Positions 18,134 to 26,555 of a DNA stretch of 64,000 nucleotides are shown here, in pieces; the first letter of the stretch is position 1; the number at the start of each line of letters is the position of its first letter. The DNA comes from Synoicihabitans lomoniglobus. Its GTDB lineage: Bacteria; Verrucomicrobiota; Verrucomicrobiia; Opitutales; Opitutaceae. The DNA is taken from contig NZ_CP119075.1 of assembly GCF_029023725.1 (NCBI RefSeq), positions 5,761,501 through 5,825,500 of the forward strand, written 5' to 3'. Position numbers and translations under genes: made by a program. The notes below the pieces were generated by a model. It searched no databases. It was not told the origin of the DNA and was given only the letters and a program-made list of their open reading frames with translations.

Positions 18134-18769
18134 ATGTTCACAATCTTTCGCCTTCATGCGAAGCCTCAGTGGCCCAACGCGCATATCCCTAAGCTTAGGG
18201 ATCACGTCGAATCGCTGTCGCTTGGCCCTCGCATACGGCAAGCGGTACGCCTACTTTTGATAGCAACGGTTTTCGGACATTTGAGCGCGTTAGCAGGCGG
18301 TTCCTCAGCCGCTCCGGCCTTGGAAGTTGAAAACGATCAAGGGGAGATCACTAATTTTTTAAGACTCTATAAAGAGAGTAACTATGTCGTAGTATATTTC
18401 TTCGCCACTGCGACATGTATCGATCTTTGTGTAAGACAGTCTTTTTCGTTTTCTGTTAATGAAGCAGCACTGAAGGAATACGGTGCGGTGATTGTAGGTG
18501 TTAGTGTTGATGCGGCTGATACGCAGCGAGAGTTTCGTAAAAGAAGCGATCTAAAATTCACGCTTATTCCCGATCTTAACCAAGACGTATGTAATGCTTT
18601 TGGGGTTCGTCGATCACCATTTTCAGGTAAGGCTTCTCGCCAGGCTTTCGTGATTCAGCAAGGCAAAATTGTCGCACATTTAGAGGGGATACCCGTTGAT
18701 AGCTATGGCGATGCTGTATTGCAGGAGATTCAAAAGTTGAGTACCGAGACCTTTAGCAAAAAGACTTAA
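18134..18769 (+). CDS. Membrane-anchored or exported peroxiredoxin-like protein
   Basis: A 211-aa thioredoxin-fold protein of the AhpC-TSA/PrxQ type. A hydrophobic segment (about residues 36-60) follows a basic N-terminus, so it is exported or anchored. The fold core is 'VVVYFFATATCIDLCVRQSF', then 'VIVGVSVDAADTQREFRKRSDLKFTLIPDLNQDVCNAFGV'. Candidate active cysteines are C95 and C99 (C-x3-C, like SCO proteins) and C153. The typical PrxQ 'PGCT' is absent, so it may be a thiol reductase rather than a peroxidase. First gene of a four-gene, AT-richer run; the next starts 4 bp after its stop. Confidence 0.7.
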   Translation: MFTIFRLHAKPQWPNAHIPKLRDHVESLSLGPRIRQAVRLLLIATVFGHLSALAGGSSAAPALEVENDQGEITNFLRLYKESNYVVVYFFATATCIDLCVRQSFSFSVNEAALKEYGAVIVGVSVDAADTQREFRKRSDLKFTLIPDLNQDVCNAFGVRRSPFSGKASRQAFVIQQGKIVAHLEGIPVDSYGDAVLQEIQKLSTETFSKKT

Positions 18770-18773
18770 AATT

Positions 18774-19343
18774 ATGAAAAGAATATCTAGAAATGTGCGC
18801 TTTATATTACTATTTTTTGTCACGGGTTATTATGCATACTCGAATCCTCTAGGAGTAGAAACGCATGGGGTAGTTGGTGGAGATGTTATCGAGCAGAATA
18901 TTATTGAACTGGACGGAGATGGTTATGCATTAGTTCCATCAGGGAAGCGTCAAATCGGTGAGGCGGAGGAGGGTTCAGTAACAATTTCTCCATACGTCGC
19001 CGAAGGTTGGGAACGTAGTACAATAGTGGTGGTTGGAGCGTTTGTTATTGGCTATGAAATGGTGGAGTCGATTGATGGTCAGAAGGCAGCGCAGTTGGTA
19101 TGGTTGCGGGGCTGGCCGGAAATCCAGGAAGTTAAACGCCTTGGTCTTTCAATCGAATTGGGGACTGGTTCGAATAGCACATGTGCGTTTCATTCTCTGA
19201 TAGTAACAGCCAACAAAAAGGAAAAGTGGTGGTCATTATCAACGAGTAATAGTGAGCTTATTCGGATCACGAAAAATCAAAAACCGTATCTTGGTGAAAA
19301 GATACAGGTTTTCCCATCGGGGAAAATAAGGATTAGAAAATAG
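18774..19343 (+). CDS. Exported hypothetical protein
   Basis: 189 aa with a signal peptide (residues about 1-23, 'FILLFFVTGYYAYS'). The mature part has short beta-type blocks ('GYALVPSGKRQIGEAEEGSVTISPYVAEGWERSTIVVVGAFVIGYEMV') and a basic C-terminus. I recognise no family. One Cys only, so it is not a thiol partner in an obvious way. It lies 4 bp from the peroxiredoxin-like gene and 30 bp from the next, consistent with one transcript. Base composition is clearly AT-richer than the chromosome around it. Confidence 0.6.
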   Translation: MKRISRNVRFILLFFVTGYYAYSNPLGVETHGVVGGDVIEQNIIELDGDGYALVPSGKRQIGEAEEGSVTISPYVAEGWERSTIVVVGAFVIGYEMVESIDGQKAAQLVWLRGWPEIQEVKRLGLSIELGTGSNSTCAFHSLIVTANKKEKWWSLSTSNSELIRITKNQKPYLGEKIQVFPSGKIRIRK

Positions 19344-19373
19344 AATAAAATCCTTGCATCAAAATCCATAAAA

Positions 19374-21086
19374 ATGAATACGTCGAAGAAAATCTTGAGC
19401 TTGTTTGTGTCTGTTGCCTTCAGTGTTGCTGGCTACTGTAGCGGCTATCTAGACGGAAATGGAGACGGGGTTGATGACTACTGGTGGACAGTAACCCCGG
19501 ACTATCATAATTCGACTAGTTATATTCCAGGCTGTGGATACGAATATGAGGGGGGGTATACATATACCGCAGCGACGGCGGGAAAGTATATGTTGCAGGG
19601 GAAGAAAACTGCCGGTTGGGTTTCGTTTTTCACGAGAACGCTTGCCCAAAATCAATCGCACGAGTGGATTTACTGTGATACCGCTTGCTCCCAGTATTAT
19701 CAATTTAGGATGGTTCGGGTGACGACGATTGACGATTTTGATGATATTGAACTATACGATGATCAAAATTCTTTGATTCAAACGGTTAATGACTCGGACA
19801 CGATTGATGTTGTTGTAGCCCCTGACTCCCAAACGCAGATGATTGTTTGCGATTCAAGTGGAAGCCAAATTAATGGCAGTCTACTGCGTTGGAAGGTTGT
19901 TACACCGAGTTCAAGTATTGCGTACTTCACCGGGTCGTACATAAATTATGCTTCGATAATTGCCCTCGGTGGACCGGGGCAGTATCTAATCTGTGTTGGA
20001 ATAGGCGACTCCTTTTCAATTTGCTTCACAGTAAATCTATTTAAAGTTGAGTTAGAAGAGGTGAGTTTCCTAGGAGGCAACTACCCGATTACGCGACAGT
20101 CAGATAGCACCGTAATGTCTAGTTCGCAGTGGCTCGATCTTAATCATGATGGCGATGTATTAGATTCGAGCGAGCATGGTTATCCGGTAGCTTACAAAAA
20201 AGGGGCGACTCCAACGCTTTCCGCAATAATTAAGGCAACCTCGTCTGTGGCGGGCAAGACTATTAAGGTTCGTGGCATTGGGATCGGTTTTGTGATTGAT
20301 GAGACGACTGCTAGCGTATCCGGATCGACAATCACCCTAAATCCAACTATGGCAAATGGCGCATTTGATTCATCTTCAGTCAGGAGTTATTCCAATGGAA
20401 GCTACATTATCACTTGGGGAGTAAAAATTGGGAGTAGTAGTTGGTATAATGTCGGAAAATCAAGAAATACTTTATATTTAACCTATGATACGCCGCCTAC
20501 AATTAAATTTGAAAATGCTTATGGCGGTGGGTTTACTGAGTTGTACGATACGGCTCTGGCCTACGCGTGTGGCTATGCTAATGGCCAGAGTTCGGCTTCG
20601 TCAGTTATTTCGAACGTGAACTCTGGGGTTGCCTCAGATGTAGGTTATAACGCATACGCATCTCCCTACCTTATTACAACCAACCCGATTGTTGCTTACG
20701 ATGATACTGACGGAATTGTCTGTTTAGATGGGGCCTTCTTGGTTAAAGGCCTTCTCGCGAGTGTCGGAATATCCTCAGAAGTAAAGTTTATATTTGGTGG
20801 AACAGGCACATCAAACCGTTCAATGTTCCAGTATAGTTCGTCTACTTCGAATTTGGCTACATTCTATGTAATTAAACCAGCTACAGATTCTACGCCGGCG
20901 AATCCACATTTTACTTATCATGCGGCTGTTCAGTATGGCTCGACTTTGTATGATCCGTCATATGGAACAAGTTATACTTCTTTGGGTCTCAGTGAAGTGG
21001 CAAACGGCGGGTGCTCCGAACAGCATTCTGGCAGTCTCCCATCGCCGAGTTGGAATAGCGTCGACAAATGTACGCATGCTCCTTGA
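19374..21086 (+). CDS. Secreted protein with transglutaminase-like C-terminal region
   Basis: 570 aa with a signal peptide (cut near residue 21). A 'DGNGDGVDDYW' calcium-binding-like loop follows directly, and a second, 'DLNHDGDVLDSSEHG', lies near residue 257. The middle is Ser/Thr/Gly-rich and beta-like. From about residue 380 it resembles the transglutaminase/cysteine-protease fold. C450 in 'GIVCLDGAFLVKGLLASVGI' sits like the nucleophile before its helix, H516 in 'FTYHAAVQYGSTLYD' like the catalytic His, and D527 in 'DPSYG' like the acid. The triad order and the local patterns fit; the assignment is an inference. Substrate unknown. It is in the same run as its neighbours. Confidence 0.55.
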   Translation: MNTSKKILSLFVSVAFSVAGYCSGYLDGNGDGVDDYWWTVTPDYHNSTSYIPGCGYEYEGGYTYTAATAGKYMLQGKKTAGWVSFFTRTLAQNQSHEWIYCDTACSQYYQFRMVRVTTIDDFDDIELYDDQNSLIQTVNDSDTIDVVVAPDSQTQMIVCDSSGSQINGSLLRWKVVTPSSSIAYFTGSYINYASIIALGGPGQYLICVGIGDSFSICFTVNLFKVELEEVSFLGGNYPITRQSDSTVMSSSQWLDLNHDGDVLDSSEHGYPVAYKKGATPTLSAIIKATSSVAGKTIKVRGIGIGFVIDETTASVSGSTITLNPTMANGAFDSSSVRSYSNGSYIITWGVKIGSSSWYNVGKSRNTLYLTYDTPPTIKFENAYGGGFTELYDTALAYACGYANGQSSASSVISNVNSGVASDVGYNAYASPYLITTNPIVAYDDTDGIVCLDGAFLVKGLLASVGISSEVKFIFGGTGTSNRSMFQYSSSTSNLATFYVIKPATDSTPANPHFTYHAAVQYGSTLYDPSYGTSYTSLGLSEVANGGCSEQHSGSLPSPSWNSVDKCTHAP

Positions 21087-21109
21087 GAGTTGAACAATCA
21101 GATTTTCAA

Positions 21110-21829
21110 GTGTCATCAAAAATAAACATTGCAAGGTCGGTATTACTTACGGTCGGGATGGGCATCTCGTTGCAGGCTGAGCCACAAGTTGCATGGGAGA
21201 GTGTTCGTGGCGCTCTAGAGTCGGGACTTGAGACGGAATTGCTTTTAGAGTTTAGTGGCCCGAATTTGGCTAGCTTTAGAAGTGAAGGTTTGGAGTATCT
21301 CGTCGGTATATACGTTTACGGGACGCATGATGAAGCAGTTTTGAAATTGCATAATATCCTGAATTTAGCTCCGGTACAACCTTCGCGTGTCGAAGAGCTA
21401 GGTAGCGAAGCGTTTGCGATTAATTATGGTAAAGATGAGCGTGGTAGTTTGAGTATGGTAAAGGATAACTACTTGATACAGGTTAGTCGCGGCTATTCGA
21501 TGGAAAAGGTTAAGAGTGCATTGGGATCTGTAGTTCCGTTACTAGTGAATTTGGAGTTTGTTCCGGATGGAGCTAGTAGTACTGGAGCGGTGGTTGAGCC
21601 GTTAGATTCGATTCAAGCTATTGAAGGTTCTGTTACGAATGGCGCCTCTCCAAATTCGATGGAGGTAGATTCGAACACGGAAACAGGACCGCTTAAGAAA
21701 AAGTCGGCAAATAATTATACGCAAGAAACTAGTTCAAGTGTGTTTGGGAAATTTGGAATAGTATACATGTGTTTGTTCGTGGTTGCCATTTTGGTATTGG
21801 TTTTACTGGGATTGCTAAAAAATAGATGA
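21110..21829 (+). CDS. Exported hypothetical protein with C-terminal membrane anchor
   Basis: About 239 aa from GTG 21110. This start gives a clean signal peptide (SSKINIARSVLLTVGMGISLQA-EPQ) and avoids overlap with the preceding stop at 21086; ATG 21068 is in frame and adds 14 residues. The mature domain ('EYLVGIYVYGTHDEAVLKLHNIL', 'YLIQVSRGYSMEKVKSALG') is followed by a Ser/Asn-rich stalk and a single membrane helix 'YMCLFVVAILVLVLLGLL' ending in Lys-Asn-Arg. The topology is a cell-surface or periplasmic domain on a stalk, anchored from its C-terminus. Family not recognised. Last gene of the AT-rich run. Confidence 0.6.
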   Translation: MSSKINIARSVLLTVGMGISLQAEPQVAWESVRGALESGLETELLLEFSGPNLASFRSEGLEYLVGIYVYGTHDEAVLKLHNILNLAPVQPSRVEELGSEAFAINYGKDERGSLSMVKDNYLIQVSRGYSMEKVKSALGSVVPLLVNLEFVPDGASSTGAVVEPLDSIQAIEGSVTNGASPNSMEVDSNTETGPLKKKSANNYTQETSSSVFGKFGIVYMCLFVVAILVLVLLGLLKNR

Positions 21830-21979
21830 ATGATAAGAATTTGGAGTATCGGTGGACTTATTTTTGGGGGCGAAAAAGGGGTCGGGCTCGAATGGCGCTT
21901 AGTTAGCGCGGAAGCGGAAAGATGGATGCATGTGGATTATTTCATAAATAGCTGATTATCAGCTTGATATGATTTAGTA

Positions 21980-22093
21980 GGGCGAAAAAGGGGTCGGGCT
22001 TTGGGGTTTGGGGTTGAGTCGGAACAACGGTGCGACGCGCGGTAGCCGAGCTGGAGCTCGGCGTTCCCAGGCCGGGGAAGCGGTTCGGCGGGG
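21980..22093. repeat. 114-bp perfect direct repeat, copy 1
   Basis: Identical by eye to 22963-23076 (offset 983). It begins GGGCGAAAAAGGGGTCGG and includes 'GTAGCCGAGCTGGAGCTCGGCG'. Both copies run into sequence related to the 3' end of rnhA. Confidence 0.85.
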
Positions 22094-22099
22094 GGGTGA

Positions 22100-22186
22100 T
22101 TACAGCTGGCTCAGGCTGTTGGTTACGGCGGCCTCGGCAGGGGCTTCGTAGCCTTCGTCGCGAGGGAGATTGAGGCGGGCGCGCAC
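22100..22186 (-). pseudogene. 3' fragment of a second rnhA-like gene
   Basis: On the minus strand it encodes about 28 residues, '...NLPRDEGYEAPAEAAVTNS' then LSQL and a stop. This matches the C-terminal tail of the intact rnhA ('NLPRDEGYEAPANAAVTNG', then LSLL). Many differences are synonymous, so it is a paralogue's end and not a fresh copy. The rest of the gene is gone. Confidence 0.75.
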
Positions 22187-22206
22187 GAACTCAATCGTCG
22201 TGGTTT

Positions 22207-22962
22207 TTAGGGGAGTTCGTAGATTTCGATGAGGGCTTCTCCCGTCCCGCCGTTGGTGCCAGCCACGTGGACCGTGTAGGCGCCGGCCGGTAGGGTGGCG
22301 ATGATGGCGGCGTCGTTGGAATCGGCATCGAGAGTGAAGGCTCCCGCCAACTGAGCCGCGTCGGTCACGCCGGGTTCGGTGCCCCAGTTGTCATTCGTGG
22401 CCACCACGGTATCCGTATCGTTGATGCGCGTGTGGACTTCGAGTTGTGGATCGGGCAGCACGCCAGTCAGGCCGAACTTGCTGGCCAGGGTGGGGCCGAC
22501 GCCGCGGATGAGCAGACGCTTGGGGGTGTTGCCATCGATGACGAAGCCGGCGACGAGGGTTTCCGCATCGGTGCCGGCGAAATTGCGCGCGGAGACGTTG
22601 ATCAACCGCGGGGTGTTCTCGTCGGTGGTATCGTAGGCTTCCACCAGCACGACGCCGCTTTGGTCGGGTTGGGTGCTGGTGATATGCACGGTCGCCAACC
22701 CGCCGATGGGCGCGAGCAGGGCGGCGTCGCGGCTGGTGGTGTCGGGCAGGGGGAACGCGCCGACTGCAGCGAAGAGCGCGGGGAGTTCGGCCGCCTGGCT
22801 GCCGGTGGACCAATTGTCGTTGGACGCGATAATCACGTCGGTTCCCTCAACCATGGCGTGCACGCCCAGGCGTGGATCAGGCATGGTGCCAGTGACCCCG
22901 TGAGCGCTGGCGAGGGTGGGGCCGATGGCGCGGATGAGCACATCTTTACTCCCCCCTTCCAG
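22207..22962 (-). pseudogene. Truncated C-terminal adhesin-like repeat module
   Basis: About 250 residues of two tandem modules of the type 'VLIRAIGPTLASAHGVTG...NDNW...TVHITSTQ...VLVEAYD' and 'LLIRGVGPTLASKFGLTG...NDNWG...YTVHVAGTNGGTGEALIEIYE'. The same module closes the exported protein at 52645-53973. On the minus strand the gene should begin further upstream (higher coordinates), but reading enters the second 114-bp repeat at 22963 with no signal peptide or start. The 5' part was lost at that junction. Confidence 0.75.
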
Positions 22963-23076
22963 GGGCGAAAAAGGGGTCGGGCTTTGGGGTTTGGGGTTGA
23001 GTCGGAACAACGGTGCGACGCGCGGTAGCCGAGCTGGAGCTCGGCGTTCCCAGGCCGGGGAAGCGGTTCGGCGGGG
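22963..23076. repeat. 114-bp perfect direct repeat, copy 2
   Basis: Second copy of the 114-bp repeat, in the same orientation as 21980-22093. Just after it 'TGATTAAAGCAGGCTCAGGC' (to about 23107) again resembles the last codons of rnhA, as copy 1 does. Confidence 0.85.
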
Positions 23077-23247
23077 TGGCTTGGTTCGTGATTAAAGCAG
23101 GCTCAGGCGCTTGTCCCTCGCGGCATGAGCCGCGGCCTTCATCGTGGAGGTCAAAAGGGTTTCCATTCGTCCCGAACGGCAACGCGAGCTCGGGTCCAAA
23201 TTGCGACTGAAAGCTGCTCTTTGACTACTGACACCGAGCCGCTTCGA

Positions 23248-25002
23248 TTACTCCAATCCGTAGGCGGCGACGCGTGCGAGGGTGGCGAGTTCGGCTTCCC
23301 GCAGGGGGACGCCGAAACCAGTTGGGCTGAACGATACCCAGCCCGAGGCGGGGCGCGGGTGGAACGATTTGAGGAAGGCGCTGACGCGGCCGTATTCGTC
23401 GAAGGCGAGCGGCGTGACGTCGTCGTAACTGCCGGGTTGCAGCGACGCGAAGGTGGTTTTCAACCACGCGGGCAGGCCCCAGTTGCGGCCGGTCTGCGTG
23501 GGCCGGGCGTAGTAGTTGCCGGAGTCCTCGAATCCCAAAAAGGAGACGTCGAGCAGTTCGCCGGCGGTCGTGGGATTGTAGGCGTCGAAGGCACCTTGTT
23601 CGTCGAAGGTGAATTTGTTGGCCATACCCCATGGCCACACCACTTTGCCGCCCGCCGCGAGGTAGGCGCGCAATGGGCCGGTGGCGGGGTCGGCGCCCAT
23701 GAGGTCGGTCGGGATCTGAGCGAACCCAAACACCACCACGCTGGGCGCGGTGTCTGCCGTGTGTGTGGCGATCCAGTCGGTGAGCGCGGCGGCGGAGTCG
23801 AGGCGGGTGTAACCGCGCGCGGTGAGGTAGGGCACGAGGGTGGGGTCGACGACGAAGCCTTTGATGGAGTCGGGGACAACGGCGGGCAGATAGACCGCTT
23901 TGCTGGTGTCAGGCCCGCGGGCCGTGATGGCGCGCAGTCTTCCGTCGTCGCCCCCGACAAAGAATCGATCGTGGGCGTAAACCGCCGACGCGTAGATATC
24001 CGCTCCGGTATCGTAGGACCATTCCAAGGTTCCTTCGGTGCGGTTGTAGCCGTAGAGTTTGCCATCGGCGCAGCCCCAGTAGATCTGGTCGTCCAGAATC
24101 ACGCCGGTCGTGTAGGTGTGGGCCGGGGCTTCGGCTTCCCATTTGAGTTTTCCGGTGGCGAGGTCGAGGGCGTTGACCTTGTTGTTGGTCGACCAGCCGA
24201 CATAGACGGTGGCGTCGGCGACCGTGGTCGACATGGCCCAAGTCGAGCCGTAGCTGAAGTCCCAGACCTTGGCGTGCGTGGCGATGTCGATCGCGTAGAC
24301 TTTGCCGTCACGGCAACCGACAATGAGCAGACCATCCTGCACGATCGGACGGGTGAAAATGTCGCTGCGGATGAAACCCTGGCTCAGGTCGAGGTCGACG
24401 CCCTCGGTGGCAAATTTCCATTGCAAGGTGCCGTCGGTGGCGGCCAGCGCATAGATGTGGTCGTCACCACTGGGCTGATACACCACGCCGTCGACGACGA
24501 GTGGGGTGGCGCGAAGGGAGTCGCCGGTTTTGAATTTCCACCGCAGTGCGCCGGTGGTGAGATCGAGGGCATAGAGATGTCCATCGCCCGACCCGACCAG
24601 CACTTGCTCGCCATCGATCACGGGAGTAGCGGTGAAGTAGTTCCAGCCCGTTGGCGTAGGCAAAGTGGGTTGCATGGTAAACGACCAGAGCGGGGTGCCG
24701 TCGTGGGCCTGGAGGGCGTGAACCGTTTCGCCGCGCCCCGCGACAACGACGGTGTTGCCCGCGACGGCTGGCGCGCCCGCGATCGGTCCGCCGGTTTCGA
24801 ATTTCCAGCGCAATTCGCCATTGGCCGGATCGGCGGCGTAGAGATTTCCATCGGCACTGCCAAAGTAGATGGAATCGCCCTCAATGACGGCGGAACCCCG
24901 AATGGGACCGAGCGTTTGCACGGACCATGTGGTGTGAGATGCCGCGGCAACCGTGCCGGTGCAGAGAAGCAGGAAGAGGAAGCAACGGGGGCGAGAAGAC
25001 AT
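23248..25002 (-). CDS. Exported PQQ-type beta-propeller protein
   Basis: 584 aa with a signal peptide ('RCFLFLLLCTGTVAAA'). Residues about 30-380 are repeated propeller blades of the pyrrolo-quinoline quinone type, e.g. 'DGNLYAADPANGELRWKFETGGP', 'DGHLYALDLTTGALRWKFKTGD' and 'DGKLYGYNRTEGTLEWSYDTG'. The last about 190 residues ('VVPDSIKGFVVDPTLVPYLTARGYT...VVVFGFAQIPTDLMG...YLAAGGKVVWPWGM') form a separate domain similar to a ThuA/glutamine-amidotransferase-like fold. The propeller probably serves as a binding or scaffold unit like BamB; no PQQ enzyme residues are evident. Start ATG 25002 chosen for the signal peptide; the longer frame upstream reads through the tRNA. Confidence 0.82.
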   Translation of the reverse strand: MSSRPRCFLFLLLCTGTVAAASHTTWSVQTLGPIRGSAVIEGDSIYFGSADGNLYAADPANGELRWKFETGGPIAGAPAVAGNTVVVAGRGETVHALQAHDGTPLWSFTMQPTLPTPTGWNYFTATPVIDGEQVLVGSGDGHLYALDLTTGALRWKFKTGDSLRATPLVVDGVVYQPSGDDHIYALAATDGTLQWKFATEGVDLDLSQGFIRSDIFTRPIVQDGLLIVGCRDGKVYAIDIATHAKVWDFSYGSTWAMSTTVADATVYVGWSTNNKVNALDLATGKLKWEAEAPAHTYTTGVILDDQIYWGCADGKLYGYNRTEGTLEWSYDTGADIYASAVYAHDRFFVGGDDGRLRAITARGPDTSKAVYLPAVVPDSIKGFVVDPTLVPYLTARGYTRLDSAAALTDWIATHTADTAPSVVVFGFAQIPTDLMGADPATGPLRAYLAAGGKVVWPWGMANKFTFDEQGAFDAYNPTTAGELLDVSFLGFEDSGNYYARPTQTGRNWGLPAWLKTTFASLQPGSYDDVTPLAFDEYGRVSAFLKSFHPRPASGWVSFSPTGFGVPLREAELATLARVAAYGLE

Positions 25003-25098
25003 GAAAAAAGGGGGGTAGGAGAAGGGGCCGGGGGCGTTCCTTCGATAACCCCGGTCGCAAACTGTCCCCGTTAACAATTTTGGCTTTGGAGGGTCCAA

Positions 25099-25264
25099 CT
25101 GGCTGGCCGAGCCGTAGTCCCGTTGGGACGGGACGCGTTGCCGAGGTCCGCCTACGCGCGTTGGGCTTCGTCGCGACAGCCTTCGTCTTTGAGGTGTCGC
25201 TAACGAATTGTCACTTGCTCGTCTGGCTGGCTTGCCGAGCCGTAGTCCCGTTTGGACGGGACGA
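25099..25264. repeat. Pair of short repeats, each with a hairpin
   Basis: 'GCCGAGCCGTAGTCCCGTTG' occurs in 25099-25135 and, with one inserted T, in 25227-25264, about 90 bp apart. Each holds GTCCC-gtt-GGGAC. The intervening DNA shows no gene. These lie just downstream of the tRNA gene on its strand. Confidence 0.6.
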
Positions 25265-25268
25265 AGGC

Positions 25269-25344
<76 letters not shown>

Positions 25345-25450
25345 AGCGCAGTCCGGGAAAATGGAGGGCTTTCGGGCATGGCGTCCAGTGCGTAAATCCG
25401 CCGGGGCCATGTCTCTTGCCTGGTCCCGCCGTAGCCTTGGCGAAGGTGGA

Positions 25451-25543
25451 TGCCGACATCGGATTTCGATGCCAAGGTGTCGTCGTCCGCGATCGCGGAT
25501 TCCTCGAAGCTAACCATTGAGCCAAAGGCCCAGCTCAGTCCGG
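25451..25543. repeat. 93-bp direct repeat A carrying a tRNA-Ile fragment
   Basis: 81 of 93 positions match repeat B (31403-31495) by direct comparison. The part 'CTAACCATTGAGCCAAAGG' is the 5' part (acceptor and D arm) of tRNA-Ile on the minus strand, and the repeat continues into its 5' leader. It bounds one edge of the OmpR/lipid A segment. A short 'GCCGTAGCCTTGGCGAAGG' motif precedes it. Confidence 0.75.
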
Positions 25544-25568
25544 CCGAGGCGGCATCGCGTTGATGCTT

Positions 25569-26294
25569 TCATATTTTGTCCGGACCGTCGGGCACAAACA
25601 CGTAGCCGAAGCCCCATACGGTTTGGATGTAGCGCGGCTTCGAGGAATCCTCCTCGACCAAACGGCGCACGCGCGAGATCTGCACGTCCATGCTGCGGTC
25701 GTAGGCGCCGTGCTCCTTGCCACGAGAGAGATCCATGAGCTGGTCGCGGGAAAGCGGCACATGGGGATTTCTCGCGAGTGCTTCGAGCACTGCGAATTCG
25801 CCGGTGGTCATGACGAGACGCTCATCGGCACGGGTGAACTCGCGAGTGCTGAGATTGAGCGAGCATCGACCGAATTGCACCACCTGCGGAATCACTGAGG
25901 GCGCGCCATGGACAGGGGTAGATCGTCCTCGCCGCAACACTGCATTAATGCGGGCCACCAATTCGCGAGGGCTGAAGGGTTTCGGAACATAGTCGTCGGC
26001 CCCAATTTCCAACCCAACCACCCGATCGATTTCGTCGCCTTTGGCCGTGAGGATGATGATTGGCACCATTTCTCCCTTTCCACGCAACCTCCGGCAGATG
26101 GAAATCCCATCCTCACCCGGCAGCATCAAGTCGAGTATCATCATCTTGATGGGTTGCGCGGCCAGGGTCTCGTCGAGGCGGCGTCCGTTCGGCAGTGATA
26201 CGACCGCAAATCCTTGTTCCTTCAGGTAGCGCTCCAGCAATGATCGTGTCCGATCGTCATCTTCGACTATAAGTATCTTCGGTGCTGACTCCAT
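25569..26294 (-). CDS. ompR: OmpR-type response regulator
   Basis: 241 aa. The receiver domain (residues 1-125) has acidic residues 'EDDD' at 11-14, phospho-acceptor D55 in 'MMILDLMLPGEDG' and 'ILTAKGDEIDRVVGLEIGADDYVPKPFSPRELVARI'. The winged-helix output domain follows ('TGEFAVLEALARNPHVPLSRDQLMDLSRG', 'DRSMDVQISRVRRLVEEDSS', 'PRYIQTVWGFGYVFVPDG'). It follows E. coli OmpR closely along its length, including D55 and the ending. The start ATG 26294 matches that family; an upstream frame adds 58 poor residues. It lies opposite the lipid A genes and about 3.8 kb away from the envZ gene that should partner it. Confidence 0.9.
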   Translation of the reverse strand: MESAPKILIVEDDDRTRSLLERYLKEQGFAVVSLPNGRRLDETLAAQPIKMMILDLMLPGEDGISICRRLRGKGEMVPIIILTAKGDEIDRVVGLEIGADDYVPKPFSPRELVARINAVLRRGRSTPVHGAPSVIPQVVQFGRCSLNLSTREFTRADERLVMTTGEFAVLEALARNPHVPLSRDQLMDLSRGKEHGAYDRSMDVQISRVRRLVEEDSSKPRYIQTVWGFGYVFVPDGPDKI

Positions 26295-26555
26295 GAGGGT
26301 TGAGCGCGTTTGTGACGCATAAGCATGCCGGAGTAGAGGCTCCAATGTGTAACAAATTGTTTCAGCGGCCGCCCTTGGAAACATTCTTTTACACTCCTGA
26401 ACGGGACATTGCGGGCGAGAGTCGGAACGAATGGAACGAGTGACTCGCTCGAATTGCCGCTCTCTCATCTATCGCCGGATTTCTCGCTCCGCAAATTTCC
26501 CTCCCTGCGGGGAAGGCGAGTCAACCCGGGGGCAACGGATTTCGCGAGGACGGAG

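Larger units (their letters stand above)
21830..22206. other. Scar region between the AT-rich island and the truncated gene
   Basis: No intact gene. It holds two copies of 'GGCGAAAAAGGGGTCGGGCT' (near 21869 and from 21981), the first 114-bp repeat, and a fragment of a second rnhA gene. The move from AT-rich to GC-rich sequence falls near 21980. Confidence 0.6.

Noticed and set aside
23125-25074. A 649-codon open frame on the plus strand
   Set aside because: Antisense to the PQQ-type propeller gene, which has regular blades and a signal peptide.
25099-25264. Possible CRISPR-type array
   Set aside because: Only two repeat copies are present, with one large spacer, and there are no cas genes. 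They look like short dispersed repeats.
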